From Diadema setosum (lineage: Eukaryota > Echinodermata > Echinoidea > Diadematoida > Diadematidae), in assembly GCF_964275005.1 (NCBI RefSeq), contig NC_092685.1, positions 11,700,913-11,764,912 of the forward strand: DNA of 64,000 bases, written 5' to 3'. The translations under genes and the position numbers were made by a program. Below are positions 11,085 to 23,462 of this stretch, piece after piece; within the stretch, counting starts at the first letter, position 1, and each line of letters begins with the position of its first letter. Below the pieces are notes generated by a model. It was given only the letters and a program-made list of their open reading frames with translations, did no database searches and had not been told where the DNA came from.

Positions 11085-14000
11085 GTGTTATTATTATAAT
11101 TATTATTATTATTATTATTGTTAAAATTATCATTATTACTATTATCACCACCACCATCATCGATCATCATAATCATCATCATCATCATTATCATTTTCAT
11201 TATTATTATTATCACTTCCACCAACATCATCATTTTATCATTCTTATTATCATTATTTTCATCATTGATATTTTCATAATCGTTAATGATTTTCATTTAT
11301 AAAGTTTTCTTACAATATTTCTAATCACTTTAACCAATAATATACACGTAATATAAAATGGAAAATAGTAAAATATGAACATATATTTTTTTTTTTGTGT
11401 GTGTGTGTACTTGTGTGTGTGCTTACCCGTTCGTCACCCTCTCATTTTCGTCACCCATTTGTCACACTCTCATCTAATTTGTTTTCTTCAGTATCATTAT
11501 GGCCCTCCCCTGTCTCAAATATATCACAAGTTAGCGCAAGAAATCACAAGCAAATTCAAATTGAAATCACACTTCAACTTCGATAGACTGAAATATTTAT
11601 TCCTTTGTAATATTATAATCGTTGTGTTAAAATTTGACTTAAAACAACATTTATTAACAGTATTTCAGCGTAGCTGGCAGCATACATTGTTCTTGTGTAT
11701 AATGACGTCACGTGGTAAACGATCGATCGAACAAATTACGAATTCTATCGACTACGAACGAGACAAGCGAGACGACACGTCTAGGCTACAACATCCTTAG
11801 AACAGATTTTAAGGGAAGGTAGGTTTGTACAAGGTAAAAAATTGGAAATTTAGTGGAAAATTTGTTGGAAATCAAAATTTCTTACCTGCTTCCTTCTCAT
11901 GTTGAGCGGTAAGTCAGGTATGTTTATTCCATGGGCGTATCGGCAAATTTTGCGCTTAGTCCTACGCGTAATATCGCTTGCTATACGCAGTTACGCTATG
12001 CGCGATCATTAGGTCCCTGCGCGAGACCTAGTACCCTTACTATACTAGTTATATCCGTGTTTCTACGTGATTATGTTTTACAGTTAATTTGGGCCATATG
12101 CCTACCGGTATTACGAACTAACGTTAGAGTCTAACGTTACAATTTTTTATTTATTTTTGATCGCTTGACCTGTTTTAAATAGATTCTAATCAATAAAAAT
12201 ACCAACAATGGTATGACTAAATAATTGCTTCTAAAAATGTTGAAAGGACAGTGAACTACTGCTTGCTTGGTTTTGTTTTGACCGACAAGTAGAATTTTAT
12301 GTCTAATTCCGTGAAAAACTTCTCATTTTAATATAGTAATGACATTTGCTGGGTCAGTTTTTCGCTTCTTAGACAGACACCATCATTGATACATACGCCA
12401 TTGCGACAGTTTCCACCGTTCTGGCTGAAACGCAACTTTGACCCAGTTCCCCCCACATAAAAAGGGTTATTATTTTTTTTTTTTTCCAGCTTGGTTTTCA
12501 AACCAATCTGGAAAAAAATATATATATACAGGCTATTACAGGATTAATCAGTAAACATTTTGACAGACACCATTGATATACACGCCATTGCGACAGTTTC
12601 CACCGTTCTGGCTGAAACACAACTTTGACCCAGTTCCCCCCGCATAAAAATGGTTATTATTATTTTTTCCAGCTTGGTTTTCAAGCCAATCTAGAAAAAA
12701 TATACACCTGGTACAAGATTAATCAGTAAACATTTTGACTCAGCTCTTCCACTGTTTCCTCCTGTTTTTTGGTTTCCTCCACTTCTTTGCAGCACTCCCC
12801 AATTCATCGCCGCCTTCATTTGAAAAATGACCGCACGAACGTCTATATGGCAAGCCGAATGCTCCATACAATCACTATATCGGTACACTTAGGTTTATTG
12901 ACTAAAGTACTAGTAAGTTGTTCAAGCTCTAAATTTAACATCGTAATATTGTGAATGAGCATTTGGCATGCCATAGACGTTCGTGCGGTCATTTTTCAAA
13001 TGAAGGCGGCGATGAATTGGGGAGTGCTGCAAAGAAGTGGAGGAAACAACCAGAAAACAGGAGGAAACAGTGGAAGAGGTGAGTCGAAATGTGTACTGAT
13101 TAATCCTGTATATATTTTTTTCCAGATTGGTTTGAAAACCAAGCTGGAGAAAAATAATTAATAATAACCATTTTTATGCGGGGGAACTGGGTCGAAGTTG
13201 CGTTTCAGCCAGAACGGTGGAAACCGTCACAATGGCGTATGTATCAATGGTGTCTGTCTAAGAAGCGAAAAACTGACCCAGCAAATGTCATTACTATAAA
13301 TGAGAAGTTTTTCGCGGAATTAGACATACTTGTCAGTCAAGGTTTTGTTGTGATTGAGGAATGGTGGTGCACACTTGACTTACACAGAAATGTCTTTTGT
13401 CAAAGCAATTTATAAACACCTGCTATCGAGCACATGACTTCTCCGCGGGACTGTGTATGGGTACGTGTACAATGGAGAGACTCTTGTTTCATCTCCTTCT
13501 TTAGTATCTCCCTGTCTCATGTGCAGTACCGTGCTCGGCAATGCACTTGTGTGACTTGACATATTGGTGTACAGCTTTACTTAGGCTTAGTGACCAAATG
13601 GAAATGCAGGTGTTATCTTACTCTTCGCCGTGATTCATGACTATTCACTCATTCTGTCAATTCAGTGATACGTCTCACTGAAGATGTCTCACAATTTTCA
13701 AAGTTTACATGAAAATTTCAAATGGTAAGTGGCAGGTGACTGCATACATTTGTAGATAAAGAAATAAGGGGACTTTTATATGTTTAGACTTTACCATGTT
13801 TTCAATGGTGGTTGGTTTCATTACTTGTTGACCAATCCTTGCAAAACTAACAATTCACAAAAATATTGCCCAATGTAGCACAAATGCATTGTGCTTGTAT
13901 ATCAGTCAAAGTGGGAAAATGCTCACATTTCTCTCTAAAAGGCATAGTAATTCTTTATCATTCTTTCAATGTGGTTCTAAATCACAAATTCAGCCACTCG

Positions 14001-17000
14001 TGATATTGCCTTTCCAATTGCCTGACATTTCACAAAACTTTATCCTTGCAAAATATGATATTTTGATACATGTTCCAGTGACCATTGCCAACATCTTTCA
14101 ATTTTTCATATATGCATGCAGTCTAGGTTAATATGTATCAGCACGTTGTTAAAATCAGGTACATACATTTATGTAAATCCTACAGGCTTGTACTCTCTCA
14201 GACATTTCAGACAGTTTTGGCATGAAGCATTTAGTTGAACTTAAATGCTTTTCTTAATCATTCATTCTCTTTGTGTTTTCATGTTCCTTTCCTGTCTTAT
14301 CCATGTAAGATGAAAATGTCTGGCGAAATCTCATTGAGTGGTTGGAAGATCAGAAAATCAGGTTGTACAAGATTGAGGACCGAGCTGAACTCCGCAGTAA
14401 AAGCAGCATGCAGTGGCCCAAGGCATTTGCCAAGGTAATGCTAATTCAAATATATTGCATAAAGTTGTGTGTGAGCAGTGATATAGATATCAATGTGAGA
14501 AATGTAAACCTGAAGTCTAACACTTCTGTAGGGTGCAAGTTGAAAGTTTTACTTGTAGGCCTAATGGATAGAGAATAACTATGAAAAGAAAAGGTGGTAG
14601 ATAATGCTTGCATGAAATGTGTGATCTTATTCTATCAAATTATGATTTCTGTTCAATGTCTTTTCAAGCACTTATGCTCTTGTATTGATCTCTGAACAGG
14701 GGCTAAGATATCAAATTTGACATAAAATCTGTCTTGTCAATTTTGATATACAATATGTGCAGCATTAGTGTTTGTCAACTTATCACTGTAACTAACAATC
14801 TTCATTTTGCTGGACTGACGATTGAGTTCTTCCTGTTTCCCCAAACCCTTCAATGGGATGACTCTGGTGCAGTAAGTCATTGCAAGATATTTATGCTTTC
14901 ATCTTTCAGTACATTCAAGATCTGCAGTGTCCACTGGATGGAAGTGACAGATTAGCAGTGTGTGATTGGCTCCTGGGCCATGCTGTAAGATTGGAGTATG
15001 GAGAAAAAGGTGATTACAAGAATGACAAGATGTTACGCAAGAAATTTTTGCGGCATGAAATTTTTCAGAATTGGAACCAACAGCCTTTTTGGTGGTATGA
15101 AATTTTGACAAATTGCCACTGGCATCCAATGCATATTGTGTAAACCAAAACTGTCATGGCCATTTTGATTTCACAAATCTTGCCTCTCACAAATAAATGT
15201 ACATGTATATGAAAATTTTGCATTGCTATCGATGCCATTTTCTCATCATACAAGATATTCCAGAAATGAGTGCTCATAGTAAATTCTATCCTTAAATGCC
15301 CCCAAAATTCTGTCTCTTTATAATGACAGCCCAACATAAATGTGCCAATACTGTAGTATTTCTGATCTTCTTGCAAATAAGAAATCATAGTGTAAAAAAA
15401 GGACAAAAAATCAACTACTTTGAGGGGCATGGTTAAAAACATTTGCCCAGAGATGATTTCTCAACATTTCTGTAGAGAAATCACATCGGGGCAAATAGTT
15501 TTAAATTTTACCTGAAAAGAAGCGGTTGATATATCTCTAAAGATACACCATCTCACTTAAAGGGTGTGTACAGTTCTGGTCGAGTTGAGGATTTAGCTTT
15601 TAACGTATTGCGAGATATTCAGAAACTACTCTATGAGATGTCAAAGAGCATGCAGTTCTAAGGGGTATCAAAAGTTTATTCAATGAAAATCGGTTTTGAA
15701 ATGGCTGAGATATCCAAAAACAAGGTGAAACAAAGAGATCCTAATAAAGTTGTGGCATGTCGCCTTTTATTATTAACACTTTTTTGGATATCTCAGCCAT
15801 TTGAAAACCAATTTTTATCAAATAAATGTTGAATCCTTCTTGAAATTACATGCTCTTTCATATTTCATAAGAGGCTTTTCATTATCTCACTTAGGAATGT
15901 TCAAAACATGACTCCCGCATCTCAACCAGTACTGTACAGTCCCTTTAATTCAAGATATTTATGCTAAATTAGACATTGAAATGGATATTTTGTGCTACTG
16001 GTCAGAGAAATTATGTAAAGTTTAATTTCACTGTAAGCTAAAATATAATAAGTACACAAAAAAATACTTACACGCATCTTGAAAACTGCGTGCTGATTGC
16101 TGGGCAGTATAGCAAAAAAAAACTATTGAGTGCACGTTTGACCAATCAGAATCGAGGATTCATCAAATGAGGTTTATAATGAGAAATATTTTGTAGGCTT
16201 GCGTTTATGAATTGAACACTTAACATATCATACAATCCAAATTTACACATAGTCATGTCTTTCTCCCCTTTCTTTCAGTTCAAGTGTATAAGAGTTTACC
16301 GGTCGGAGGTCAAAGTTCACCGGGGGTGGTAGCAGATGATCCCTTTGCTGGAATTGATGGTGAGGCTTCTGATACAGAGATAAAGTTGTATGAATTCAGA
16401 TATGTGAGGCAAATAGACTTAAAAACATAGCGCCACAAGCTTCTACCAAACTTCAGATTCTTACATCGTAGACTAAAAATTTTTTTTTTCTTGTAATATC
16501 ACATGACTAATTTGGGCTGCAGAGAAGAAGTGTGAAATAATGCAATATTGCACCTTGCTGCAAAGTATTATTTCATATGAAAAATAGTATATGTAAGCGC
16601 TGAGTCTTCGTGATGATTGTATATCCACTTATCTTGAAAGAAATCATGTCCAAATGTATGGCAGTGGCTATATGTGCATCAGTGCATGCATATTAAAGGC
16701 ATAATTTACCATTTGCAGATGAAACAAAAACCCTGCATTAGTGCTTTAAAGTAGTTTTAGAATGTGAGTTAGGGATAGAAACAACCACTGTGAAAATTTG
16801 AGTCTGTTACGTATAATCGATGTTAAGTATTGTTAAATACACAAAATGTGAACAGTAGTTATGATAGAAATGTTTCCAGACTAAACCATCAACAATTATG
16901 GTTTATTGAGAAAAATACTGATATCTCATATCTTAGGCTTTATTGCAAAAATTTTATTAGGTAGGATGTTTTGTGATACAACAGAACTACACATGTGCAT

Positions 17001-18790
17001 CAAATATGATATCTTGAACATTTTTTGAATCACTGCTCCCAAATGTAAACAGGACCTTTCATAAGTATCTATAGTGCCATTACATGTTAATTAGTCAATA
17101 ATGACAATGTGATTTTCATCCCTCTGATTGTCCGTTAGTCTCCAGTCCAGACGTCAAGGCAGGTCTGGTATCTCTGTGTGCCCTGCTGAATATTCCACGC
17201 CACGTTGACCCAGTTGTCACACTGGAGGCCATCAGCCTCCTCATCAAGGAGCGGCTCTCCGAGGAGGCCCAGGCAGGCGTTCTGGAGGAGGTAGGAAGAG
17301 AATGTTGCTCTAATCTCAGCTACTCCTATTCTGCATTCCAGCAGAATTTATCTCCACGCGCAGTCTCTAATTTCTAAGTTGAAAATGTCTCTAAATTTGT
17401 CATTTTTTTATTAAAGTTACCTGCAGTCTTCATGAGTGATCACATGTGGGCAGTTGTTGTAGCAAACTGTAAGAAGCATGGTGTGCCCCAGTGATTGATA
17501 ATGTATGTTATAGACACTGAAATAGACACTGAAAATTGCTACATACTTTTCTTTCAACAAGAAAGAAAAAAGGCCCTCTTGACTTCATTTCAGTTTATTG
17601 GCTCACCACTTTTGGAAAAACAGTTTTCAGCATCTTTTTTCTTTTTCTTGCTACAAACAAGAAAGAAGCAGCAAGGTCAGTAGTATTCAGCCTCTGTACG
17701 ATCTTAACCGTGTGTTTTCTTCTCATTGATTCTCCTTTTACCAATGCAATAATAATAATGTGTCCTTTATGCTGTTGTAGTTTTCCCAAGAAATCCTAGT
17801 GTCCTATTGATTTGATTTTGTTGTTCAGATGTAATACCATGCCCCTTGTTGCAGTGAGGACTTTCATTTTCCTCAACCAGGACGCATGAAGTCGAAAGGG
17901 ATTCTAGGAAATGGCAATGCTTCTCCATTTTGGGGGAGCAGCCAGGACAAATGAGTGTTCCAGATTCTCTACGAGCTTGAATGAAATATAAAGGCTTTAT
18001 GATTAGCTATTGCATGTTCTTCTTTTGATACCATTGGAACAACGTGTAGCTTGCGTTTCAGTGCAGGAGTATGAATGACAGATGTGGCTCAGATAATCAT
18101 TACTATTTATATATGTCTGCATTTGATCCTACAACAATGTCTCACTTTTATCTTGCATATTAGTTACATTAGTTCAGCTATTCAAAGCATGTTTGATTGA
18201 ATGAATTCTTAAATTTTCCCCCTTTCTTCTTCATTCCACCAGGGTGTTGCTATCAACTTGAGTGACTATGAACTAGGCTTTGATTCCAAAGGTAAGACAG
18301 AACTTTTCCCCAATTAAGATCGCAATAGTGCCCACCCCAGTAGTAATGACCACTACATTCTCAGCATGCTGTCTGTTGGGTGTGACTATAATTTGTTGAA
18401 TGTCAGATGGAATTTTCTGGGGTTCATAGTGTTCTTATTAAGTAGTATTAAACCTCACACAATTTGTAATCATTACTGAAACAGTGATTTAGTGATACTG
18501 CTTGATATATCTCATGAAATTTGCTTTTTATGCAAAATAAGTCTTTATCTTCCTGTTATCTTTAGGTTTTATTTCTATAGAGTGTTGAAAAAAGACTCAC
18601 CAAATTCACAATGACGAATTTCTTCCACCCTTTAGATCAAATACTGAATGATGCTGGCAGAATATTGCGTCTATTACACATCAATGAGCTCCGTGACCTC
18701 CAGACCAAAATCAACGAGGCTATAGTGGCAGTCCAGTCCATCACTGCTGACCCCAAGACAGACCAGAGACTGGGCAAGGTAGGACGGTAA
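10279..18790 (+). CDS. RTRAF: RNA transcription, translation and transport factor (hCLE/C14orf166 family)
   Basis: Seven coding exons: 10279-10336, 14310-14434, 14910-15009, 16279-16359, 17139-17290, 18243-18291 and 18636-18790. They total 720 nt (239 aa; human 244) with consistent phases and GT-AG borders. The family protein is a non-enzymatic subunit of the tRNA-ligase complex (with RTCB, DDX1, FAM98) and also binds RNA polymerase II. The start MFRRKLQALSYPSPN matches the family N-terminus MFRRKL. Next come IEWLEDQKIRLYKIEDRAEL, then DWLLGHAVRLEYG, then VKAGLVSLCALLNI. The C-terminal helical part, RILRLLHINELRDLQTKINE through GKVGR-stop, is nearly identical to the vertebrate end. The least conserved part is exon 4 (QVYKSLPVGGQSSPG), which corresponds to the variable loop in vertebrates. 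Intron 1 is about 4 kb and carries microsatellites and an inverted repeat. B3GAT3 lies upstream in divergent orientation. Confidence 0.97.
11037..11126 (+). repeat. (ATT)n microsatellite with flanking CAT-rich tract
   Basis: ATT units, followed by imperfect ATC/ATT units to about 11290, in RTRAF intron 1. Confidence 0.9.
12265..13352. repeat. 1.1-kb inverted repeat in RTRAF intron 1
   Basis: The right arm (about 12960-13352) is the reverse complement of the left arm (12265-12870). The left arm also carries a direct duplication of about 195 bp (12370-12525 repeated at 12565-12700, marker TTCCACCGTTCTGGCTGAAA). The right arm read on the plus strand has splice-like sites and open frames (AAMNWGVLQRSGGN; QWCLSKKRKTDPANV). 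A piece of the same family recurs at about 39985-40125. It is probably a DNA transposon remnant of unknown superfamily. Confidence 0.75.
15020..15200 (+). repeat. Interspersed repeat shared with 22020-22200
   Basis: GGCATGAAATTTT, AATTGCCACTGGCAT and CATGCATTTGAATTT-like blocks occur in the same order at both sites. No coding capacity. This copy begins right after the donor of RTRAF exon 3. Confidence 0.5.
15561..15944. mobile_element. piggyBac-type MITE flanked by TTAA (copy 1)
   Basis: Inverted ends AGGGTGTGTACAGTTCTGGT and ACCAGTACTGTACAGTCCCT with TTAA directly outside each end (15557-15560, 15945-15948). The internal palindrome TTGGATATCTCAGCCATTT pairs with AAATGGCTGAGATATCCAA. TTAA duplication is the piggyBac hallmark; the assignment is inference. 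It lies in RTRAF intron 3. Confidence 0.75.
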
Positions 18791-19895
18791 CGCCGACTCA
18801 TCCTCGCTGCGGCATTCACATTTCACGAGAGCAAAAGCAAAAAAGGAATGGATTGGAAGGAGAAATTAAATGCATGCTTGTCAGGAACTTGCTTTATTTT
18901 CATTTTTGTTTTGCGGAGGTGTCCAGAATTCACAGGATTATTCCATCTTGCTGTACTCCCTCCTGTAGAGAGTGCGGTTTCTGCTCAGAAGGATTCCCTA
19001 ACTGACCATATTTGCATTCACTGAGGAGATGAAAGGCTCTGCTCAGTAGGACATTGGGGCAGCACCAAAGTACAAAACATTCAGATGGGAAATGCGTCAT
19101 GCTCTGGAACCCATGGATTGACTTGCTTACATTCTGAAAGGGAGACTTGCATGTAGTGTCGCTACACTACGACGTAGATGTCAGGAATGCGCCCCCAAGT
19201 TTTTCACATGCCAGTGCAAGTACGTGTAGATATACTGTGATCTGTGGGGGAAAGTTTACAGTGATCTGCATAGGCATATCTGAAGGCTTAAGTCATATGA
19301 TGTGGCAAGTTGATTTCATTTATCCAGATGACAACAACTATCAGGTGTGATGTTTTCCCACTGATGTATCGTGTTTGCTATGTAATTCAGCTCACTTCTG
19401 CTTACATGATCACTATTTTTATGCTTTCTGCATGCATACTTCTGTGTTTTGTTTTTTTGTTTTTTTCTCTCAAGGCTGTCAAGTCTACTTTCATGGCCAT
19501 ATGTCAGAAAGCATAATCAAGCATGAAGGTTTGCTTTAGATGACTGGTGATGAATTTGTAGTTGCAATGTCAAAATCTCCCAATTTCTCTTCAGATGTAA
19601 CAGGTTCTCTTCACCGTGAAGACTTGAATGTGAATAACTGAAAAATATGTTTTATTTGCTACACATTTAAAGTCGTTGGTCTTGCTCGGGAAAGCAGACA
19701 TTGCAATATTGTGACGAACAAACGTAGCTGGCACCCCAGTGGCATATTGGGTTAAAAAAAGAGAATGTACAGTTAAGCCATGTATACATTTTGAAAATAT
19801 ATCGAAGGAACTAGCATGTTCTGGGATGTGATATCTAAATTCATACACAGTATTCGTGCACAGGTGACAGTGCTATAATCGGGTTGACATTTGTT

Positions 19896-20073
19896 CTGTA
19901 TAAGCTGTTATCTTCGCGAGGGTTTAATTTTTGTGAATTTTGTGAATCACAGTTGGATTGTGAATTTAACAACACGTCAAAATGTCGCATTGCACTAAGG
20001 TAATTGTGCATTTCCAGTACCGTTGGTGTCAATTTGCGAAAATATCTGTACGCAAAAATGACAGCTTATACAC
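19896..20073. mobile_element. MITE of the TTCGCGAA family, degraded copy
   Basis: CTGTATAAGCTGTTATCTTCGCG at the left pairs loosely with CGCAAAAATGACAGCTTATACAC at the right; internal AATTTGCGAAAATATCTGTACGC matches the copy at 41005-41219. Confidence 0.55.
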
Positions 20074-21146
20074 TAGTTTCCTTGCTATACAAAGTATTTT
20101 CTAAAGTGTGACTAACCTCACATGATGTGAACTCATGGAAGGCCATGCCAAAGTTGACTCTGCACAGATGCAAAATCTGCAGTTGCAGTGCTCGCATTAA
20201 TGATTTTTGACTGTGCTGAACCATTTTTTTTTTCTCTCCGTTGTCAGGTTATTGACCTCCCTGTCACCAAATTGGCAACTCAAAATTTGGCTGTAGTTTG
20301 TAGTGATAAAAGATGATTGCGTTTGAGAGAACAGTTGTTTCTCATGGTACTCTATATCTAAAGTTCAATGAATTTATTATCACTATCAATTTCTGTTTGA
20401 TGCATATACTTTTCCATTATGTACAAACAGTAGTACATCATTTTAGAGTTTTTCTGTGTAGATGTGTGTGTCATAGACTGATTTTGGGGAAAGCTTTTCT
20501 TTCAAAACTTTGTGTAGTTGACCTCATGAAATTGAAATAAATTTTTGAATTTCTGTAACTTATAGATCCTACTAACGTAAATGCTTCTGGCACTCCTGTA
20601 TTACAGAATTTATTTTTTGAAGTGCAGTACATGCAGTAAACGTTGAGAGTGTTGCTTTTGGTGTCTCTGTCCCAAATAAGGAGTGCTAGAGATGTTTGTT
20701 TTTCAGTTGTCTGTCTGTCTGTTTGTCTTATCCAGGTTTTGTTTAGTGATTAAGATAAGCCATGCAGTGGATATCTTTGTACCTCGTCCAGGCATGCTCC
20801 ACATGTGGTGTAGATGCTCTGATTAGATGTGAGGCAAAATCCCTCAAACTCAAAGGTCAAGGGTTACTGAACTCTGGCTACAAATTCAACCTTGCCAGGA
20901 ATGTCCAGTAGTTCTGGTAAAACAATGTGGTAGGAAAGGTAGAACTACTTAGTACACCTGTACAGCTGTAGTATAGAAATAATTGTAAAAGGTCAAAGGA
21001 CAAGGTTGAAAATCATTGTACTTCGACAAAATGTGTCATTTTCAGTCAGTACTTTCGCTAGACAGTGGTGATGATAGTTGGTTGAAATAAGTCCACAATT
21101 ATTTTTGTGAACATAATACCAGTAGTCTGTGATCACTCAAAAGCCA

Positions 21147-21159
21147 AGGTCAAAGGTCA
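21147..21159 (+). promoter_or_regulatory. Perfect DR1 nuclear-receptor half-site pair
   Basis: AGGTCAAAGGTCA is two perfect AGGTCA half-sites with a one-base spacer, the site class bound by HNF4, RXR and COUP-TF receptors. Related GGTCA motifs lie at about 20857 and 20987. Function is not shown. Confidence 0.3.
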
Positions 21160-21317
21160 CTGTTCTATATTTTTAAGATGCCATTTTCCCAAATGTAGCT
21201 GCAACAGAAAACTCCCCAGTTTGCATTATAAAGGCTTTCATATTTAAATGTGGTTGTGAAAAGGTCATCAGGTGTAGATTGACACACTTCAAGGCAAGGG
21301 ATAGCTCTTAACTCTAT

Positions 21318-21515
21318 GGCCCAAATTCTCAAAGGTGGAATAACTTTATTACACCGCATATTCCGCCGATTTATTACGCCTCTTATTCAAATCAGGCCCT
21401 CGTGACGTAAAATGACGCAATTTCTTCCCCGGAATCTATTGTCAAAGGTGGAATAACTTATTCCCCGGAATAACTATTCCGCGGAATAGTTATTCCAGCT
21501 TTGAGAATTTGGGCC
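21318..21515. mobile_element. Palindromic MITE, ends GGCCCAAATTCTCAAAG
   Basis: GGCCCAAATTCTCAAAGGTG at the left, and AGCTTTGAGAATTTGGGCC at the right. The core is built of GGAATAACTTATTCC-type small palindromes. 198 bp. Confidence 0.75.
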
Positions 21516-22019
21516 TTTGAATACAAATATTCCTACAAAAGCTAGAGTTTCTGGTGTTGGTTAATGAATACTGTACACTGGTAAAAGATCAAAATGGAAT
21601 CAAAGAACAGTGTGTACAATGTATTTATTTACAGTGTACTTATTTTTTCCAATCAGCCAGTAGCAGTATGGTCATAAAAAAGTAATTCATACTTGTGTAC
21701 AAAATGATAGTGCAGAGTCAACCTTTTTCTAAGTTGACCTGCTCATGTGCCAATACTCATAGAAGTCTTAGTGTTATGTAATTTCAAGTATTCCGTATTC
21801 AACTTATAATGTATGGATTCAGTCAAATACTGTCATGAAACATTGCCCTACCTTCAGTCTCAAAAGGATTGGAGTAAGGCATGGTGTACTGCACCTCAAT
21901 TGTATACATGCATAATTTGCACACTTGTAAGTCTATACAAGAGAGTGTTTAAGCTACCAGTGGGCTGTCAATACCTTGCATTGAAAAGAAAGGAGAAATG
22001 AATACCAGGTACTGTAAAA

Positions 22020-22200
22020 CATGATATATATGTGGCATGAAATTTTCACACAAATTGGAGCCTTTTTTGTGGCATGAAATTTTCGTGAATTGCCACTGGC
22101 ATTCAATACATACAGTGTAGGCGAGAACTTTCACATGCATTTGAATTTCATGAATCTTGGCGCTCGCGTAATTTGCAAAATTAAAATACACGCGAACATT
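22020..22200 (+). repeat. Interspersed repeat shared with 15020-15200
   Basis: Same block order as the copy in RTRAF intron 3 (GGCATGAAATTTTC, GAATTGCCACTGGCATTC), ending in CGCGAACATTCG-like sequence. Confidence 0.5.
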
Positions 22201-22840
22201 CGTTTGACATTATGTCCATGATATTCAGTATTCAAGCAAACCTGTGTACATCGGCTAGTTCAGAAGTGCATTGACCTTCTTCCAACCCTCTTGTGTATTT
22301 TCGTTTTGCTACACTGTGATAATTTGGTAATTGGTCAAACCTGGACATGTATTCAGTATGTACACCTATACTGTTTTGATTTGAGATCAAAGGGCATTAA
22401 GTAGTATATTACAGTGTAGAAGATATCTTTGATTTTTTTTTCCCGTTATCTTTTGCAAGACATTGAACACATATTCGTGCAGTTGTGAGCGAGATAACTC
22501 CCATTATTAGGAATTCCTAGGAGTCCTAGTTTTCTTTTTCTGTTGTTATATTATAATTTCATCATAGTCAAACAACAAAGTACATACAAATAGTAATTTT
22601 GGGACCTGAATTTTTACTTTGTTGTAATGAGAGTTTAGTTAACATGTAACTGTGTTTGTCATAATGGGAGTGCAGTGTATGCAACAGTATACATGATGTC
22701 TGTTGAGGAAGGTAAGGGCATGAGGAAGGTAAGGGCATTGAGGTGCAACTAACCTCGTGGCGTCAATGCCCTTATCTTTGTCAACTTATGATAATTTACT
22801 TTCTCGATGCTCGATGGTAACACAGGGTGCACATTTACCT

Positions 22841-23179
22841 CAGGGCTGCCAACTTGGGTGAGAGTTTGGAGCGACACACTGCGAGGGAGTGAAGGTGGGG
22901 GGGGGGGATGTAGAAAGGGGTGTCCCCCTTACATGGGAAGGAGCTTTGACAATAATTTTACATTTATGTGGTGCAATCTGGGGCATAAATAGGAATGACT
23001 TCAATACATACATAGAACAGGTGTGCCTGCAGGAAAAGCTGGAAACTTTCAAGCTTGGGCAGACCGAATGTTGAAATACCAGGGATTTTGGAGTTTGGGG
23101 TTTCAGCATGAGAATTTGTTTATCAGAGTTAAACAGTCAAAACTGGGTGAATCGCGTGAGAGCTCAGTTGGCAGCCCTG
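22841..23179. mobile_element. MITE with CAGGGCTGCCAACT ends (hAT-like)
   Basis: CAGGGCTGCCAACT at the left and AGTTGGCAGCCCTG at the right, 339 bp apart. CAGGG ends suggest hAT, but I see no matching 8-bp flanking duplication, so the class is tentative. It contains a G-run at about 22897. Confidence 0.65.
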
Positions 23180-23399
23180 CAACTTTAGCATGGATGCGTT
23201 CATATTGTACATCCCTCAATCCTGGTATGATTTGTTTCAAATAATTATGGGTACACTGTATTGATGGTGTATGTACTTCCAAACCTCAGTTTCTTCAGTG
23301 TTGTCCATTAAGATGTCAACTTGTAACTCCAGATATTCAACATACCAAAGGAAGCAGTATTGTCATTACTCCTTCCATGGCCAGAGTGTCTGTGTGTAT

Positions 23400-23400
<1 letters not shown>

Positions 23401-23454
<54 letters not shown>

Positions 23455-23462
23455 CATGCATG
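23401..23462 (+). repeat. (GT)n then (ATGT)n microsatellite
   Basis: About 40 bp of GT followed by ATGT/GCAT units. Confidence 0.95.

Noticed and set aside
12955-13415. A separate plus-strand gene in RTRAF intron 1
   Set aside because: The frames fall inside the arm of an inverted repeat with related sequence elsewhere in the window; best treated as repeat-derived.
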